Assembly (NCBI GenBank): GCA_017936345.1
Contig: JAGBFT010000005.1
Span: forward strand, 1-35,942
Reading direction: 5' to 3'
Source of the DNA: Spirochaetaceae bacterium
GTDB lineage: Bacteria; Spirochaetota; Spirochaetia; Treponematales; Treponemataceae
Length of the DNA: 35,942 nucleotides
The notes beneath the pieces were generated by a model, which saw only the letters and a program-made list of their open reading frames with translations, was not told where the DNA came from and searched no databases. The translations under genes and the position numbers were made by a program. Below are positions 7,585-15,303 of the stretch, piece by piece; the stretch's first letter is position 1, and every line of letters begins with the position of its first letter.

Positions 7585-10035
7585 ATGGAAGAAATAATTA
7601 CCCCGGAAGGTGGAACCTTAATTCCAGTTTCCATAGAATCGGAGATGAAAAAGTCTTACATTGACTATTCTATGTCCGTTATTGTAAGTCGAGCCTTGCC
7701 CGATGTTAGAGATGGTCTCAAACCCGTTCACCGACGTATTCTCTATGCCATGAATGAGGAAGGGCTCCATTACAATGGTAAGACCCGCAAATGTGCCACC
7801 GTTGTTGGTGACGTGTTGGGACGCTACCATCCTCACGGGGATGCTTCTGTCTATGATGCCCTTGTTCGACTTGGCCAGCATTTTTCCATTCGCTACATGC
7901 CCATCCACAAGCAGGGTAACTTTGGTGGAATTGATGGAAGTCCCGCTGCTGCCTATCGATATACCGAATCCAAGATGTCTACCATTGCAGAAGAGATGGT
8001 GGCAGACATAAAAAAGGAGACGGTGGACTTTGTTCCCAACTTTGACGATACCCGACAAGAGCCCACTGTTCTTCCTGGAAAATTTCCCTTCCTTTTAACA
8101 AATGGCTCCAGCGGTATTGCTGTTGGTATGGCAACCAATATGCCTCCCCACAATCTACGGGAAGTATGTTCTGCAATTTGTGCTTACATTGATAATCAGG
8201 AAATCTCTATAGACGACCTTTGCAATATTGTAAAGGGTCCAGACTTTCCCACCGGTGGAATTATCTTTGGCAAGAGGGGTATTCGTCAGGCTTACAAGAC
8301 GGGTAGGGGAAAGGTTCTTATTCGTGGTAGGTTTACCATTGAAGTAGACAAAAGGGGAAAAGAGACGATTGTCTTTACAGAAATCCCTTATCAAGTACGT
8401 ACCGATGATCTTTGCAAGCGTATTGGTGAATTAGCTCGAGACAAGATTATAGAAGGAATTGATTCTGTAAACGATGGTTCTGCCGGAGATGATGTTCGTA
8501 TTGTTATTGGTCTCAAGCGGGGTGCCATTGCAAAGGTTGTTCTCAACCAGTTGTTTTCTAAAACATCCCTACAGTCTTCCTTTGGTGTTATAAATCTAGC
8601 CCTTGTAAAGGGTCGCCCAGAAGTACTTACACTCAAAAGCCTAATCCAGTATTTTGTGGAACATCGTCAAGATGTAGTTACACGGAGAACTAAGTTTGAA
8701 TTAAGAAAGGCTGAAGAGAGAGCCCATATTTTGAGAGCTCTCATTGTAGCCATCGATAATATTGATGAGGTAATTAAGATTATCCGTGGTTCACGGGATA
8801 CCCAGTCTGCAAAGAATGCTTTGATGGAACGATTTGGCTTTGATGATGCACAAACTCAGGCCATTGTTGATATGCCATTAAAGCGGCTGACTAATTTAGA
8901 AATTCAAGATTTGAAAAAAGAATTAGAGGAATTGGAGATTTTGATTCTCCATCTAAAGGACTTGCTAGCTCATCCAGAAAAGATTCTTGGAGTTATCAAA
9001 GATGAAACTTGTCAGTTGGCAGAAAAATATGGGGATGACCGCCGTACCGATATTGTGGCTGATGAGGTTGAGCAAATTAATATTGAGGACTTGATTAAGG
9101 AAGACGAGATGGTTGTTCTCATCTCTAATCTTGGATATATTAAGCGCCTTCCTGTTACTGCCTATAAAACCCAGGGTAAGGGTGGTAAGGGTAGCAATAG
9201 TGCTAAGTTGATAGAGGACGACTTTGTTAACCCGATTTTTATTGCTTCTACCCATGACTATGTTATGTTCATAACCAACGAAGGAAAGGGCTACTGGCTC
9301 AAGGTTCATGAGATTCCAGAAGCTGGTCGTGCTTCCCGAGGTTCTCATATCAAGGGCTTGCTTACCGTCTCTCCCAACGAAGAAATTACTGCTGTTGTCA
9401 GCTTAAAAGAGTTTAGTGATACTCAATATGTACTCATGGCTACTGCGGCAGGTGTTGTGAAGAAGGTTCAAACTAGTCAGTTTAGTAATGCCAAAACAAG
9501 GGGTATTATTGCTATTAAACTGGATGAAGGTGATAAGCTGGTAACAGCCTTGCTCACTTCTGGGGAAGATGAGCTCGTTCTCATCTCACGACGAGGCCAA
9601 GCGCTCCGTATGAATGAAACTTCAATTCGCCCAATGGGTAGAGCTGGTCGGGGTGTTACCGGGTTAAAGTTGTCTCAGGATGATGAGCTTGCTGCAACTC
9701 TTCGTGTAGTTGAGGGTGAAAACATGATGCTCTTAACAGAAAAGGGTGCGGGTAAGCGAGTTGGATTTGATGAGTTTTCTGTCCACGGCAGAGCAACTGG
9801 TGGACAGCGTGTTTATGGGGTTTCTGAAAAGACTGGTGAAATCATTGGAGCAATCAATGTAGCAGATTCAGATGAAATTGTTTGTATCACTAGCCAAGGA
9901 AAATCTCTTCGTGTAACGGCTAATTCGGTTGCCAAGCAGGGAAGAGGTGCATCCGGTGTAAAGGTATTTAATATTGATCCACCAGATATTGTCATTGGTA
10001 TGGATAGGGTTGCTAGTGATGATAATGAAGATTAA
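7585..10035 (+). CDS. gyrA: DNA gyrase subunit A
   Basis: An 816-aa breakage-reunion subunit. The N-terminal domain carries the catalytic tyrosine in YRYTES (Y126). The quinolone-determining region reads HPHGDASVYDALV: A87 corresponds to E. coli S83 and D91 to D87. Ala at that place is associated with intrinsic fluoroquinolone tolerance in other bacteria. The C-terminal beta-pinwheel includes a GyrA-box-like QGKGGKG (about residue 532), which marks gyrase rather than topoisomerase IV. AAGGA precedes the ATG. The stop is followed by an imperfect hairpin (10039-10070) and then a strong terminator. Confidence 0.98.
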   Translation: MEEIITPEGGTLIPVSIESEMKKSYIDYSMSVIVSRALPDVRDGLKPVHRRILYAMNEEGLHYNGKTRKCATVVGDVLGRYHPHGDASVYDALVRLGQHFSIRYMPIHKQGNFGGIDGSPAAAYRYTESKMSTIAEEMVADIKKETVDFVPNFDDTRQEPTVLPGKFPFLLTNGSSGIAVGMATNMPPHNLREVCSAICAYIDNQEISIDDLCNIVKGPDFPTGGIIFGKRGIRQAYKTGRGKVLIRGRFTIEVDKRGKETIVFTEIPYQVRTDDLCKRIGELARDKIIEGIDSVNDGSAGDDVRIVIGLKRGAIAKVVLNQLFSKTSLQSSFGVINLALVKGRPEVLTLKSLIQYFVEHRQDVVTRRTKFELRKAEERAHILRALIVAIDNIDEVIKIIRGSRDTQSAKNALMERFGFDDAQTQAIVDMPLKRLTNLEIQDLKKELEELEILILHLKDLLAHPEKILGVIKDETCQLAEKYGDDRRTDIVADEVEQINIEDLIKEDEMVVLISNLGYIKRLPVTAYKTQGKGGKGSNSAKLIEDDFVNPIFIASTHDYVMFITNEGKGYWLKVHEIPEAGRASRGSHIKGLLTVSPNEEITAVVSLKEFSDTQYVLMATAAGVVKKVQTSQFSNAKTRGIIAIKLDEGDKLVTALLTSGEDELVLISRRGQALRMNETSIRPMGRAGRGVTGLKLSQDDELAATLRVVEGENMMLLTEKGAGKRVGFDEFSVHGRATGGQRVYGVSEKTGEIIGAINVADSDEIVCITSQGKSLRVTANSVAKQGRGASGVKVFNIDPPDIVIGMDRVASDDNED

Positions 10036-10084
10036 GTAGAATGCCGTCTATGAGGGGATAGACTTCATTCTTATTACATCAGGC

Positions 10085-10128
10085 GGGGCAAGCATCAAGG
10101 GTGTCATTGATGCTTGCCCCTTTTTTTT
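10085..10128 (+). terminator. Intrinsic terminator of gyrB-gyrA
   Basis: A perfect 14-bp stem (10085-10098 with 10107-10120, beginning GGGGCAAGC), an 8-nt loop and eight T residues (10121-10128). The last T is also the first base of the first parS site. Confidence 0.93.
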
Positions 10129-10143
10129 GTTTCACGTGAAACA
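10128..10143. promoter_or_regulatory. parS: parS centromere site 1
   Basis: TGTTTCACGTGAAACA, the exact 16-bp palindromic ParB-binding consensus shared by most bacterial phyla. ParB nucleates here and spreads, loading SMC and guiding origin segregation with ParA. It directly abuts the gyrA terminator. Confidence 0.95.
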
Positions 10144-10182
10144 TTCTATATTTTAGCCTTTCATCTTTATTAAAAGTAAGGG

Positions 10183-10198
10183 TGTTTCACGTGAAACA
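10183..10198. promoter_or_regulatory. parS: parS centromere site 2
   Basis: A second exact TGTTTCACGTGAAACA, with its centre 55 bp from site 1. It lies in the non-coding gap between the convergent gyrA and argA genes. Confidence 0.95.
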
Positions 10199-10225
10199 TT
10201 TTTGCTTTTGTTTTCCAGAAAAAAT

Positions 10226-10241
10226 TGTTTCACGTGAAACG
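10226..10241. promoter_or_regulatory. parS: parS centromere site 3
   Basis: TGTTTCACGTGAAACG, which differs from the consensus only in the last base. Its centre is 43 bp from site 2. Together the three sites span 114 bp. Confidence 0.9.
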
Positions 10242-10306
10242 TTTTAGTAAAGAAAGAGGTAGTTCTTTAAGGAAATGACTCTCAAAATGATAATAGCAAC
10301 AAAATC

Positions 10307-11716
10307 TTATTTTTTTAATTTCTTCCTAAAAAGCTTGGAACCACGGGATGGAGACCATTGCTCCTTTCTTTTTGCAGGCAGAGTAGCAATTTCATCGGGA
10401 AAAAATCCCTGCATTTCAAACCAATCCGCTGTTCTTGTTGTAAGAATAAAAACGCTTTTAGCTTGAAGTAGTTCAGCCTTATTCAGAAGATGTTCCATCA
10501 TTTTTGGCCCAATTCCCAAATGGGAACAAACTGGATCAACAGCCACGGATGCAATTTCTGATTGATAGTCGTTGTAAAAGTGGAGTGCGGCACAACCTTT
10601 AATGCCGTCATCAAGTTCATAGACAATATAGTCACTGAAGGTGTTTGCAAGGGTTTGTTCTGTACGTGGCAAGAGAATGCCTTCTTCCACAAAGGGTCTG
10701 ATAAGATTTAGTACAGCAGGAATGTCGTCTGTTGTCATCTCTCTGATACAACCATAATCCTTTTGATAAATCATGGTGCCGCACCCTAGGTTGGAAAAAA
10801 TTTCGCAGGGAATCGTTCCATCTACAAAACCATCCAAAAGATGAACTCGAGAAACTCCGTTTGAACAAGTTCGTATCCCGATTTGTATTAACTGAAGAAG
10901 CTTTTCTCGTTGAGATAGATTGGCTTCCGAATCAGGAGCTTCTTTCTTCTGGCTTAAAGCTACCTTAGACTGAGTGGAATCTGCTTTGTCTTTGCAGGTA
11001 TTGCACTCCAATAATTCCTGTGCCTCTGCAATATTTAGTGCAGGAATTGTTTGTTCTGGAGAGCGGGAGATATGAGAAGGTATTATGAAATTCGATTCAC
11101 TTATATTTCCGTCAGGAAGAAGGAAGAATAGTTTGTCTGCTTGCAGTCTTTGGGCGATTTCTGCAGCTAATTCCACAGAAGAAATATTGTAGGGTTTTCC
11201 GGCTAGACTCCATCCTATGCAGGGAAATATAGGAATAAATCTGTCTTCTAAAATTGTGCGTACTGCATCAGTTTGAATTTTATCTATGTCTCCTGCTGCA
11301 GAAAAATCTATTCCGTCAAGGATTCCCATGCTTCGGGCGCGAACCCAGTTTCCTATGACAGCTGTTTTTCCTTCTCCCGCAAGGCTTGTCATAATTCGGT
11401 TTGCCACGTCAAAGGCAGCCATTTTAATCAAGGGGAGTGCATTGTGGTGAGTAAGGCGAACTCCGTTTTTCATCTTCCATTGAATCTTGTTGGCTTCTAG
11501 TACTTCATCAATTCTTTTGCGGGCACCAGGAACAATCACTACTTGTATTCCTGTCTCGTGTATCATAGCTATATCACGGATATGGCTAGTGAATAGAGGT
11601 TGTTCAAGAAGTCTATCGTCAATATAAATAACAACAGATGCGGCCTTGAATTTTTTTACGTATCGGAGTACATCTCTAATATTTTCTGCCTTGGAAGAAA
11701 TTGACTGGTTGTTCAT
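10307..11716 (-). CDS. argA: N-acetylglutamate synthase (amino-acid kinase fold plus GNAT domain)
   Basis: 469 aa. The N-terminal half is an amino-acid-kinase domain (VVIVPGARKRIDEVL, LTHHNALPLIKMAAF, GDIDKIQTDAV), as in ArgA-type synthases. The C-terminal half is a GNAT acetyltransferase (REMTTDDIPAVLNLIRPF, EIASVAVDPVCSHLGIGPKM). It makes N-acetylglutamate from glutamate and acetyl-CoA, the first arginine-synthesis step. A Cys/Lys/Ser-rich insert of about 60 residues (ECNTCKDKADSTQSK…) separates the halves and looks like a loop addition. I chose the ATG at 11716 over a GTG at 11737: neither has a ribosome site, but a promoter places the transcript start at 11716. Partner arg genes are not in this window. 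Confidence 0.88.
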   Translation of the reverse strand: MNNQSISSKAENIRDVLRYVKKFKAASVVIYIDDRLLEQPLFTSHIRDIAMIHETGIQVVIVPGARKRIDEVLEANKIQWKMKNGVRLTHHNALPLIKMAAFDVANRIMTSLAGEGKTAVIGNWVRARSMGILDGIDFSAAGDIDKIQTDAVRTILEDRFIPIFPCIGWSLAGKPYNISSVELAAEIAQRLQADKLFFLLPDGNISESNFIIPSHISRSPEQTIPALNIAEAQELLECNTCKDKADSTQSKVALSQKKEAPDSEANLSQREKLLQLIQIGIRTCSNGVSRVHLLDGFVDGTIPCEIFSNLGCGTMIYQKDYGCIREMTTDDIPAVLNLIRPFVEEGILLPRTEQTLANTFSDYIVYELDDGIKGCAALHFYNDYQSEIASVAVDPVCSHLGIGPKMMEHLLNKAELLQAKSVFILTTRTADWFEMQGFFPDEIATLPAKRKEQWSPSRGSKLFRKKLKK

Positions 11717-11722
11717 AAAATC

Positions 11723-11751
11723 ATTGTATAAAATCACTGTAGTAAAATCAA
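11723..11751 (-). promoter_or_regulatory. argA promoter (predicted leaderless)
   Basis: Minus strand: -35 TTGATT (11746-11751), a 17-nt spacer, and -10 TACAAT (11723-11728), ending 6 nt before the ATG at 11716. The start point would be the A of the ATG. Confidence 0.6.
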
Positions 11752-11766
11752 TAAGAGAAAACTATG

Positions 11767-11806
11767 TATTTTATAAATACTTAATTAATTAAGTATTTAT
11801 AAAATA
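11767..11806. repeat. 40-bp perfect AT-rich palindrome
   Basis: Each arm is 20 bp (TATTTTATAAATACTTAATT and its exact reverse complement) with no loop and only one G:C pair per arm. The symmetry stops at both ends. It lies between the end of the outer-membrane protein gene and the argA promoter, 15 bp upstream of that promoter's -35. It could be a terminator for the upstream gene (no clear U tract follows), an operator for a dimeric regulator, or a cruciform-forming site. A smaller hairpin, ATGCC/GGCAT at 11814-11829, precedes it. Confidence 0.85.
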
Positions 11807-11831
11807 TAATGAGATGCCAAAGGAGGCATTC

Positions 11832-12659
11832 TTAGAGGGAGAGTTTAAATCTAAATCCTGTTCTAGATATTACTAGAGTGTTCGTCTCTGTCAAGCTTTC
11901 TTTATACTCAATATTATTTCGAGAGGCTACAACTAGGGAAAAGGTAAAATAATTCGTTGTAAAAGTGAAATTTGCTTCATAGTTAATTTGGAACAAGGAT
12001 AATAAGTCATCATCAATATAGGTTAAGGGCGAAAAAGAAATGCTGGTTTCGATAAAGAAAAGTCTATGCGGCCGAAAGATTAGTTTTCCGCCCACTATTA
12101 TGGAATGATATGTTCTATCCCTAATGATTATACCCGGAGTGATTGGATTTAATTTATATCGAGAAAAGGTATAGCCAGTGTATGGTGCAAAGGAAAAATT
12201 AAATTTAAGATAAGAAACCTTTGCCGCATAAATGTCCGCTTCTAGGGAACTGAGATTGTTAAAGTGATAGGGCAATGTCTGTGTGGAAAAGTTCTTTGGA
12301 AAACTTCCCTTGGTGAATCCAAAAGAAATGTTTGAGTAGATTGAGAACAAGCCTGAAACATCAATTGAAATAATAGCTCCCTTATATTGATTTGAATAAA
12401 AAACTAGTTCTGACATGTTGAGGAATACATCATCTATGTTTGGAAAACCTCTCATATTTATATATTGAATTCCAGTATGCCAGTTTAAATTCCAAATAAT
12501 GGGATGAATCCTTTTATGTTCATCCATCTTTTGCCTTCGAAAAAGGATGGCATCCTTCTGTTCCGGAAAGGTGGGTAGGTGTGTAGGACTTGGTGTTGCA
12601 GCAAAGAAATCAAGAGAAAGAAAAAATATGATTGAAAGAAAAATAATTTTCCTAATCAA
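11832..12659 (-). CDS. Putative outer-membrane beta-barrel protein, function unknown
   Basis: A 275-aa protein with a signal peptide (MIRKIIFLSIIFFLSLDFFA, cleavage likely near residue 20-21). Repeated amphipathic strands alternate aromatic and polar residues (YLKFNFSFAPYTGYTFSRY, FTFTTNYFTFSLVVAS), and it ends FRFKLSL. This is the look of a spirochaetal outer-membrane barrel of perhaps 10-12 strands. I do not recognise a named family. Its ATG overlaps the arginase stop in an ATGA arrangement (12656-12659), so it is probably translationally coupled to arginase. Followed by the 40-bp palindrome. Confidence 0.65.
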   Translation of the reverse strand: MIRKIIFLSIIFFLSLDFFAATPSPTHLPTFPEQKDAILFRRQKMDEHKRIHPIIWNLNWHTGIQYINMRGFPNIDDVFLNMSELVFYSNQYKGAIISIDVSGLFSIYSNISFGFTKGSFPKNFSTQTLPYHFNNLSSLEADIYAAKVSYLKFNFSFAPYTGYTFSRYKLNPITPGIIIRDRTYHSIIVGGKLIFRPHRLFFIETSISFSPLTYIDDDLLSLFQINYEANFTFTTNYFTFSLVVASRNNIEYKESLTETNTLVISRTGFRFKLSL

Positions 12660-13564
12660 AAAATACTATCCCCTAAAAGCCTTGCCATTAATTCTACTGC
12701 CATACGAGCAGTTTGACTGCGTACATCAAGAACGGGATTTACTTCTACAAATTCGGCAGAAACCACCATGCCAGTAGAAGCCATTTCTTCCATCAGTAAG
12801 AGTGCCTCCCTATAGTTTAATCCACCGGGAAGAGGAATTCCAACTCCGGGAGCAAACATGGGATCAATTACATCCATGTCAAAACTTACGTGAACTGCAT
12901 CTACCCGTGACTTGAAAAATGCAGTTACTTGCTGGAGAACAGAAGCAAAGCCTTGCCTGTCAATGTCACTCATAGTAAAGGCGGTAACACCAGCTGCCTT
13001 CATCAGTTTTTTTTCTTCTGCATCAATATCTCGTAAACCAACATAGCAAACATTTTTTGGGTCAACTTTTCGGCTGGGAGTATATAGCTGAGTTAACTCT
13101 GGCAAACCATATCCGCAGGAAGCAGACAAGCACATCCCGTGAATATTTCCAGAGGGTGAAGTTTCATTTGTGTTAAAGTCTCCGTGGGCATCCACGTACA
13201 GAACCCCGATGCTTTGCTTTTTCTTTTGACAAGCAGTTGAAACTCCTGCGATAGTTCCAAGAGCAATGGAGTGGTCTCCTCCAAGGACAAGGGGGAACTC
13301 TCCTTGGGTAAGGGCTGCTTCTGTTTGGCTGGCCAGAACCTGGCAAGCAGAAACGATTTGATTTAGATACTTTGCGTCACTTCTTCCTGGAACTTCATAT
13401 TCCTGAGGATTAATATCTATGGGAGAAAGGGAACGGCTAATTTGATGGTCCAGGGATTCAAGTCTCTCTTTCAGTCCTGCCAGACGAATGGCAGATGGTC
13501 CCATGTCCGAACCATGTCTATTCCCACCAAAATCCAAGGGCATTTCTATAATTCTAACCTTCAT
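12656..13564 (-). CDS. rocF: Arginase
   Basis: A 302-aa ureohydrolase that splits arginine to ornithine and urea. The binuclear manganese motifs are present: GGDHS, DAHGDFN and SFDMDVIDP. The GNIHGM loop and EFVEVNP near the C-terminus are typical of arginases rather than agmatinases. Length is normal. AGGAAG lies about 10 nt before the ATG, and a near-consensus promoter (13607-13635) drives it. It is divergent from pyrE and overlaps the downstream outer-membrane protein by 4 nt. Agmatinase or formimidoylglutamase is a less likely alternative. Confidence 0.9.
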   Translation of the reverse strand: MKVRIIEMPLDFGGNRHGSDMGPSAIRLAGLKERLESLDHQISRSLSPIDINPQEYEVPGRSDAKYLNQIVSACQVLASQTEAALTQGEFPLVLGGDHSIALGTIAGVSTACQKKKQSIGVLYVDAHGDFNTNETSPSGNIHGMCLSASCGYGLPELTQLYTPSRKVDPKNVCYVGLRDIDAEEKKLMKAAGVTAFTMSDIDRQGFASVLQQVTAFFKSRVDAVHVSFDMDVIDPMFAPGVGIPLPGGLNYREALLLMEEMASTGMVVSAEFVEVNPVLDVRSQTARMAVELMARLLGDSIF

Positions 13565-13606
13565 AATCTATTCTTCCTAAAAGTAAGCTAAAAACAATTT
13601 TATCCC

Positions 13607-13635
13607 ATTAGAACACTATTCAAGATTTATGTCAA
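13607..13635 (-). promoter_or_regulatory. rocF promoter
   Basis: Minus strand: perfect -35 TTGACA (13630-13635), a 17-nt spacer, and -10 TCTAAT (13607-13612). The start should be near 13600, leaving a leader of about 36 nt. It reads away from the pyrE promoter. Confidence 0.7.
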
Positions 13636-13681
13636 ATCGCAGTGGTCTGGGACAAGTTCTACTACAAAGAAACATTTTTTG

Positions 13682-13690
13682 TGATAGAAT
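13682..13690 (+). promoter_or_regulatory. pyrE extended -10 promoter (predicted leaderless)
   Basis: TGATAGAAT is an extended -10 (TGN plus TAGAAT 13685-13690) ending 6 nt before the pyrE ATG. The -35 region (CTACAA) is weak, as is common with extended -10 promoters. Confidence 0.5.
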
Positions 13691-13696
13691 GGAAAC

Positions 13697-14353
13697 ATGA
13701 CATACAAAGAAGAATTCATCAGATTTATGAGTGACAGTGGAGTCCTAACCTTTGGGGACTTTACCTTGAAAAGTGGTAGAAAGGCACCCTATTTTATCAA
13801 TACTGGTAATTATAAGACAGGTGCTCATTTGGCTCGATTAGGTGGTTTTTATGCAGATTGCATCAAGGAGCACCATCTAAATGCTGACATTCTTTTTGGT
13901 CCAGCTTATAAGGGGATACCCTTGGCCGTAAGTGCGGCGGTAGCCTTGTTCAATAAGTTTGGAATTGACATGGGGTACTGCTTTGACCGCAAGGAGGCGA
14001 AGGATCATGGAGAGGGTGGCCTCTTTGTTGGTCAGCAGCCTCAGTCTGGAGACCGTATCATCATTATTGAAGACGTGATGACCAGCGGTAAGGCTCTGCG
14101 AGAGGTTTTGCCAAAAATACAGGCTGCAGGTGATATTAAGGTTGAGGCAATGATTATAACAGTGGACAGAATGGAAAGGGCTCTGGACAGCGGGCTTTCT
14201 GCAGTTCAACAGGCTTACAAGGACTTTGGAATTACAGTCCATTCTATCGTTACCATCAATGATATCATCAAGGCCATTGAGGACGGTATTATTGAGGGTA
14301 GGGAACATCTGGATGCCATGAAGGCTTATCGTTTGCAATACGGAGTTAACTAG
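13697..14353 (+). CDS. pyrE: Orotate phosphoribosyltransferase
   Basis: A 218-aa type I phosphoribosyltransferase that converts orotate and PRPP to OMP in pyrimidine synthesis. The PRPP-binding loop RIIIIEDVMTSGKAL is at about residues 119-133. FTLKSGRKAPYFINTG at the N-terminus and GPAYKGIPLAV near residue 60 are typical of bacterial and fungal PyrE. No proper ribosome site precedes the ATG (only GGA 5 nt away), in line with the leaderless prediction. The stop codon shares a CTAG tetranucleotide with the convergent oxidase gene (4-nt tail overlap). Confidence 0.96.
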   Translation: MTYKEEFIRFMSDSGVLTFGDFTLKSGRKAPYFINTGNYKTGAHLARLGGFYADCIKEHHLNADILFGPAYKGIPLAVSAAVALFNKFGIDMGYCFDRKEAKDHGEGGLFVGQQPQSGDRIIIIEDVMTSGKALREVLPKIQAAGDIKVEAMIITVDRMERALDSGLSAVQQAYKDFGITVHSIVTINDIIKAIEDGIIEGREHLDAMKAYRLQYGVN

Positions 14354-15303
14354 CTATCGGTGGGGAGCAAGGTATGTACGGCTTGAATTACTCCCTTTAC
14401 TCCATCACGGCAAAGGGCTGTAACAATGGGCCGACCAATCATAACCTCCGTGACACCAAGCCTTGCTGCCACCACTAAATCTTGAAAAGCTCTGATTCCG
14501 CTGTCTACCCATAGTTGGTCACAGTGGGACTTGAGCGTACCGCCGTATTCTTGCAGGAACTGGGCTGTGCTACCTCGTCTTGTTTCAATGCGGCCTCCAT
14601 GGTTGGAGATGACAACAATATCCGGCTTTAACTGGGTAATCATCTGTACATCTTCCTCTGTAAAAACTCCCTTAACGGCAAAAGGAAGATGTGATGAGGC
14701 TTTTAGTTCTTTTAGGTTAGCGGCAGTCTTTTTTTCTAGGTTTACCTTATTTCTCATAGTAATGATATTGTAGGAGTCAATGTCTACACCGTAGATTTCT
14801 GCAATATCTTTGCTCCATTCCATTCTCTCCAGAATGCGGGCATTTTCGTAGGGCTTTATAAAAACCGCTGCCTTTGATTTTGGGAAAAACTGATTGGCAG
14901 CCTTAACTGCTTCTATTCCAAAAAGAAGCTTTTCGTCGGGGCATCCATCACCAATAGAAAGTCTGATTCCCGCTGAACAGGAGGCAATGATAAGGTCAAA
15001 GTAAAATGTTCTTTCATCTTGGTATCCTACATTTTCCACCGCACCGGTCATGGGGGCCAATCGGATTGCAGGCAGGCTTAATCCTTCTTCTTGAAGTTTT
15101 TCCAGAAGTTGTGAGGTTTGTAAGGCAGCGGGGGAGTCAGTTGTTTGGGGAAGTGTCTGGGCTGCCAGTTTTTTCCACCCAGCAACGTTTTCAATAAAGT
15201 TCGCACTGCTGAAGGCTCCCCCCATTCCAGGCATTTCTCCAACACAGCCCAGTCCTTCACAGGTGGAACAAAAGTGGCACTTGTACTCTAGTCTCCGAAG
15301 CAT
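14350..15303 (-). CDS. FMN-dependent alpha-hydroxy-acid oxidizing protein
   Basis: A 317-aa TIM-barrel flavoenzyme of the lactate/glycolate oxidase and dehydrogenase superfamily. Signatures: LAPMTGAVE near the start of the barrel, PFAVKGVFTEEDV with the FMN-contacting Lys, VVISNHGGR with the catalytic His-Gly-Gly-Arg, and DSGIRAFQDLVVAARLGVTEVMIGRP. The N-terminus carries a four-cysteine segment (CHFCSTCEGLGC) leading into GEMPGMGG, found in a clade of anaerobe proteins. The substrate is unknown. The start overlaps the phosphofructokinase stop by 16 nt and has a strong GGAGG 7 nt upstream, so the two genes form an operon. Confidence 0.85.
   Translation of the reverse strand: MLRRLEYKCHFCSTCEGLGCVGEMPGMGGAFSSANFIENVAGWKKLAAQTLPQTTDSPAALQTSQLLEKLQEEGLSLPAIRLAPMTGAVENVGYQDERTFYFDLIIASCSAGIRLSIGDGCPDEKLLFGIEAVKAANQFFPKSKAAVFIKPYENARILERMEWSKDIAEIYGVDIDSYNIITMRNKVNLEKKTAANLKELKASSHLPFAVKGVFTEEDVQMITQLKPDIVVISNHGGRIETRRGSTAQFLQEYGGTLKSHCDQLWVDSGIRAFQDLVVAARLGVTEVMIGRPIVTALCRDGVKGVIQAVHTLLPTDS

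Noticed and set aside
5751-9995. Many open frames opposite to or out of frame with gyrB and gyrA
   Set aside because: No ribosome sites and no recognisable protein features; they mirror conserved gyrase coding sequence.
10128-10241. parS palindromes as transcription terminators for argA
   Set aside because: Short palindromes with no following U tract on the minus strand; sequence is the ParB consensus.
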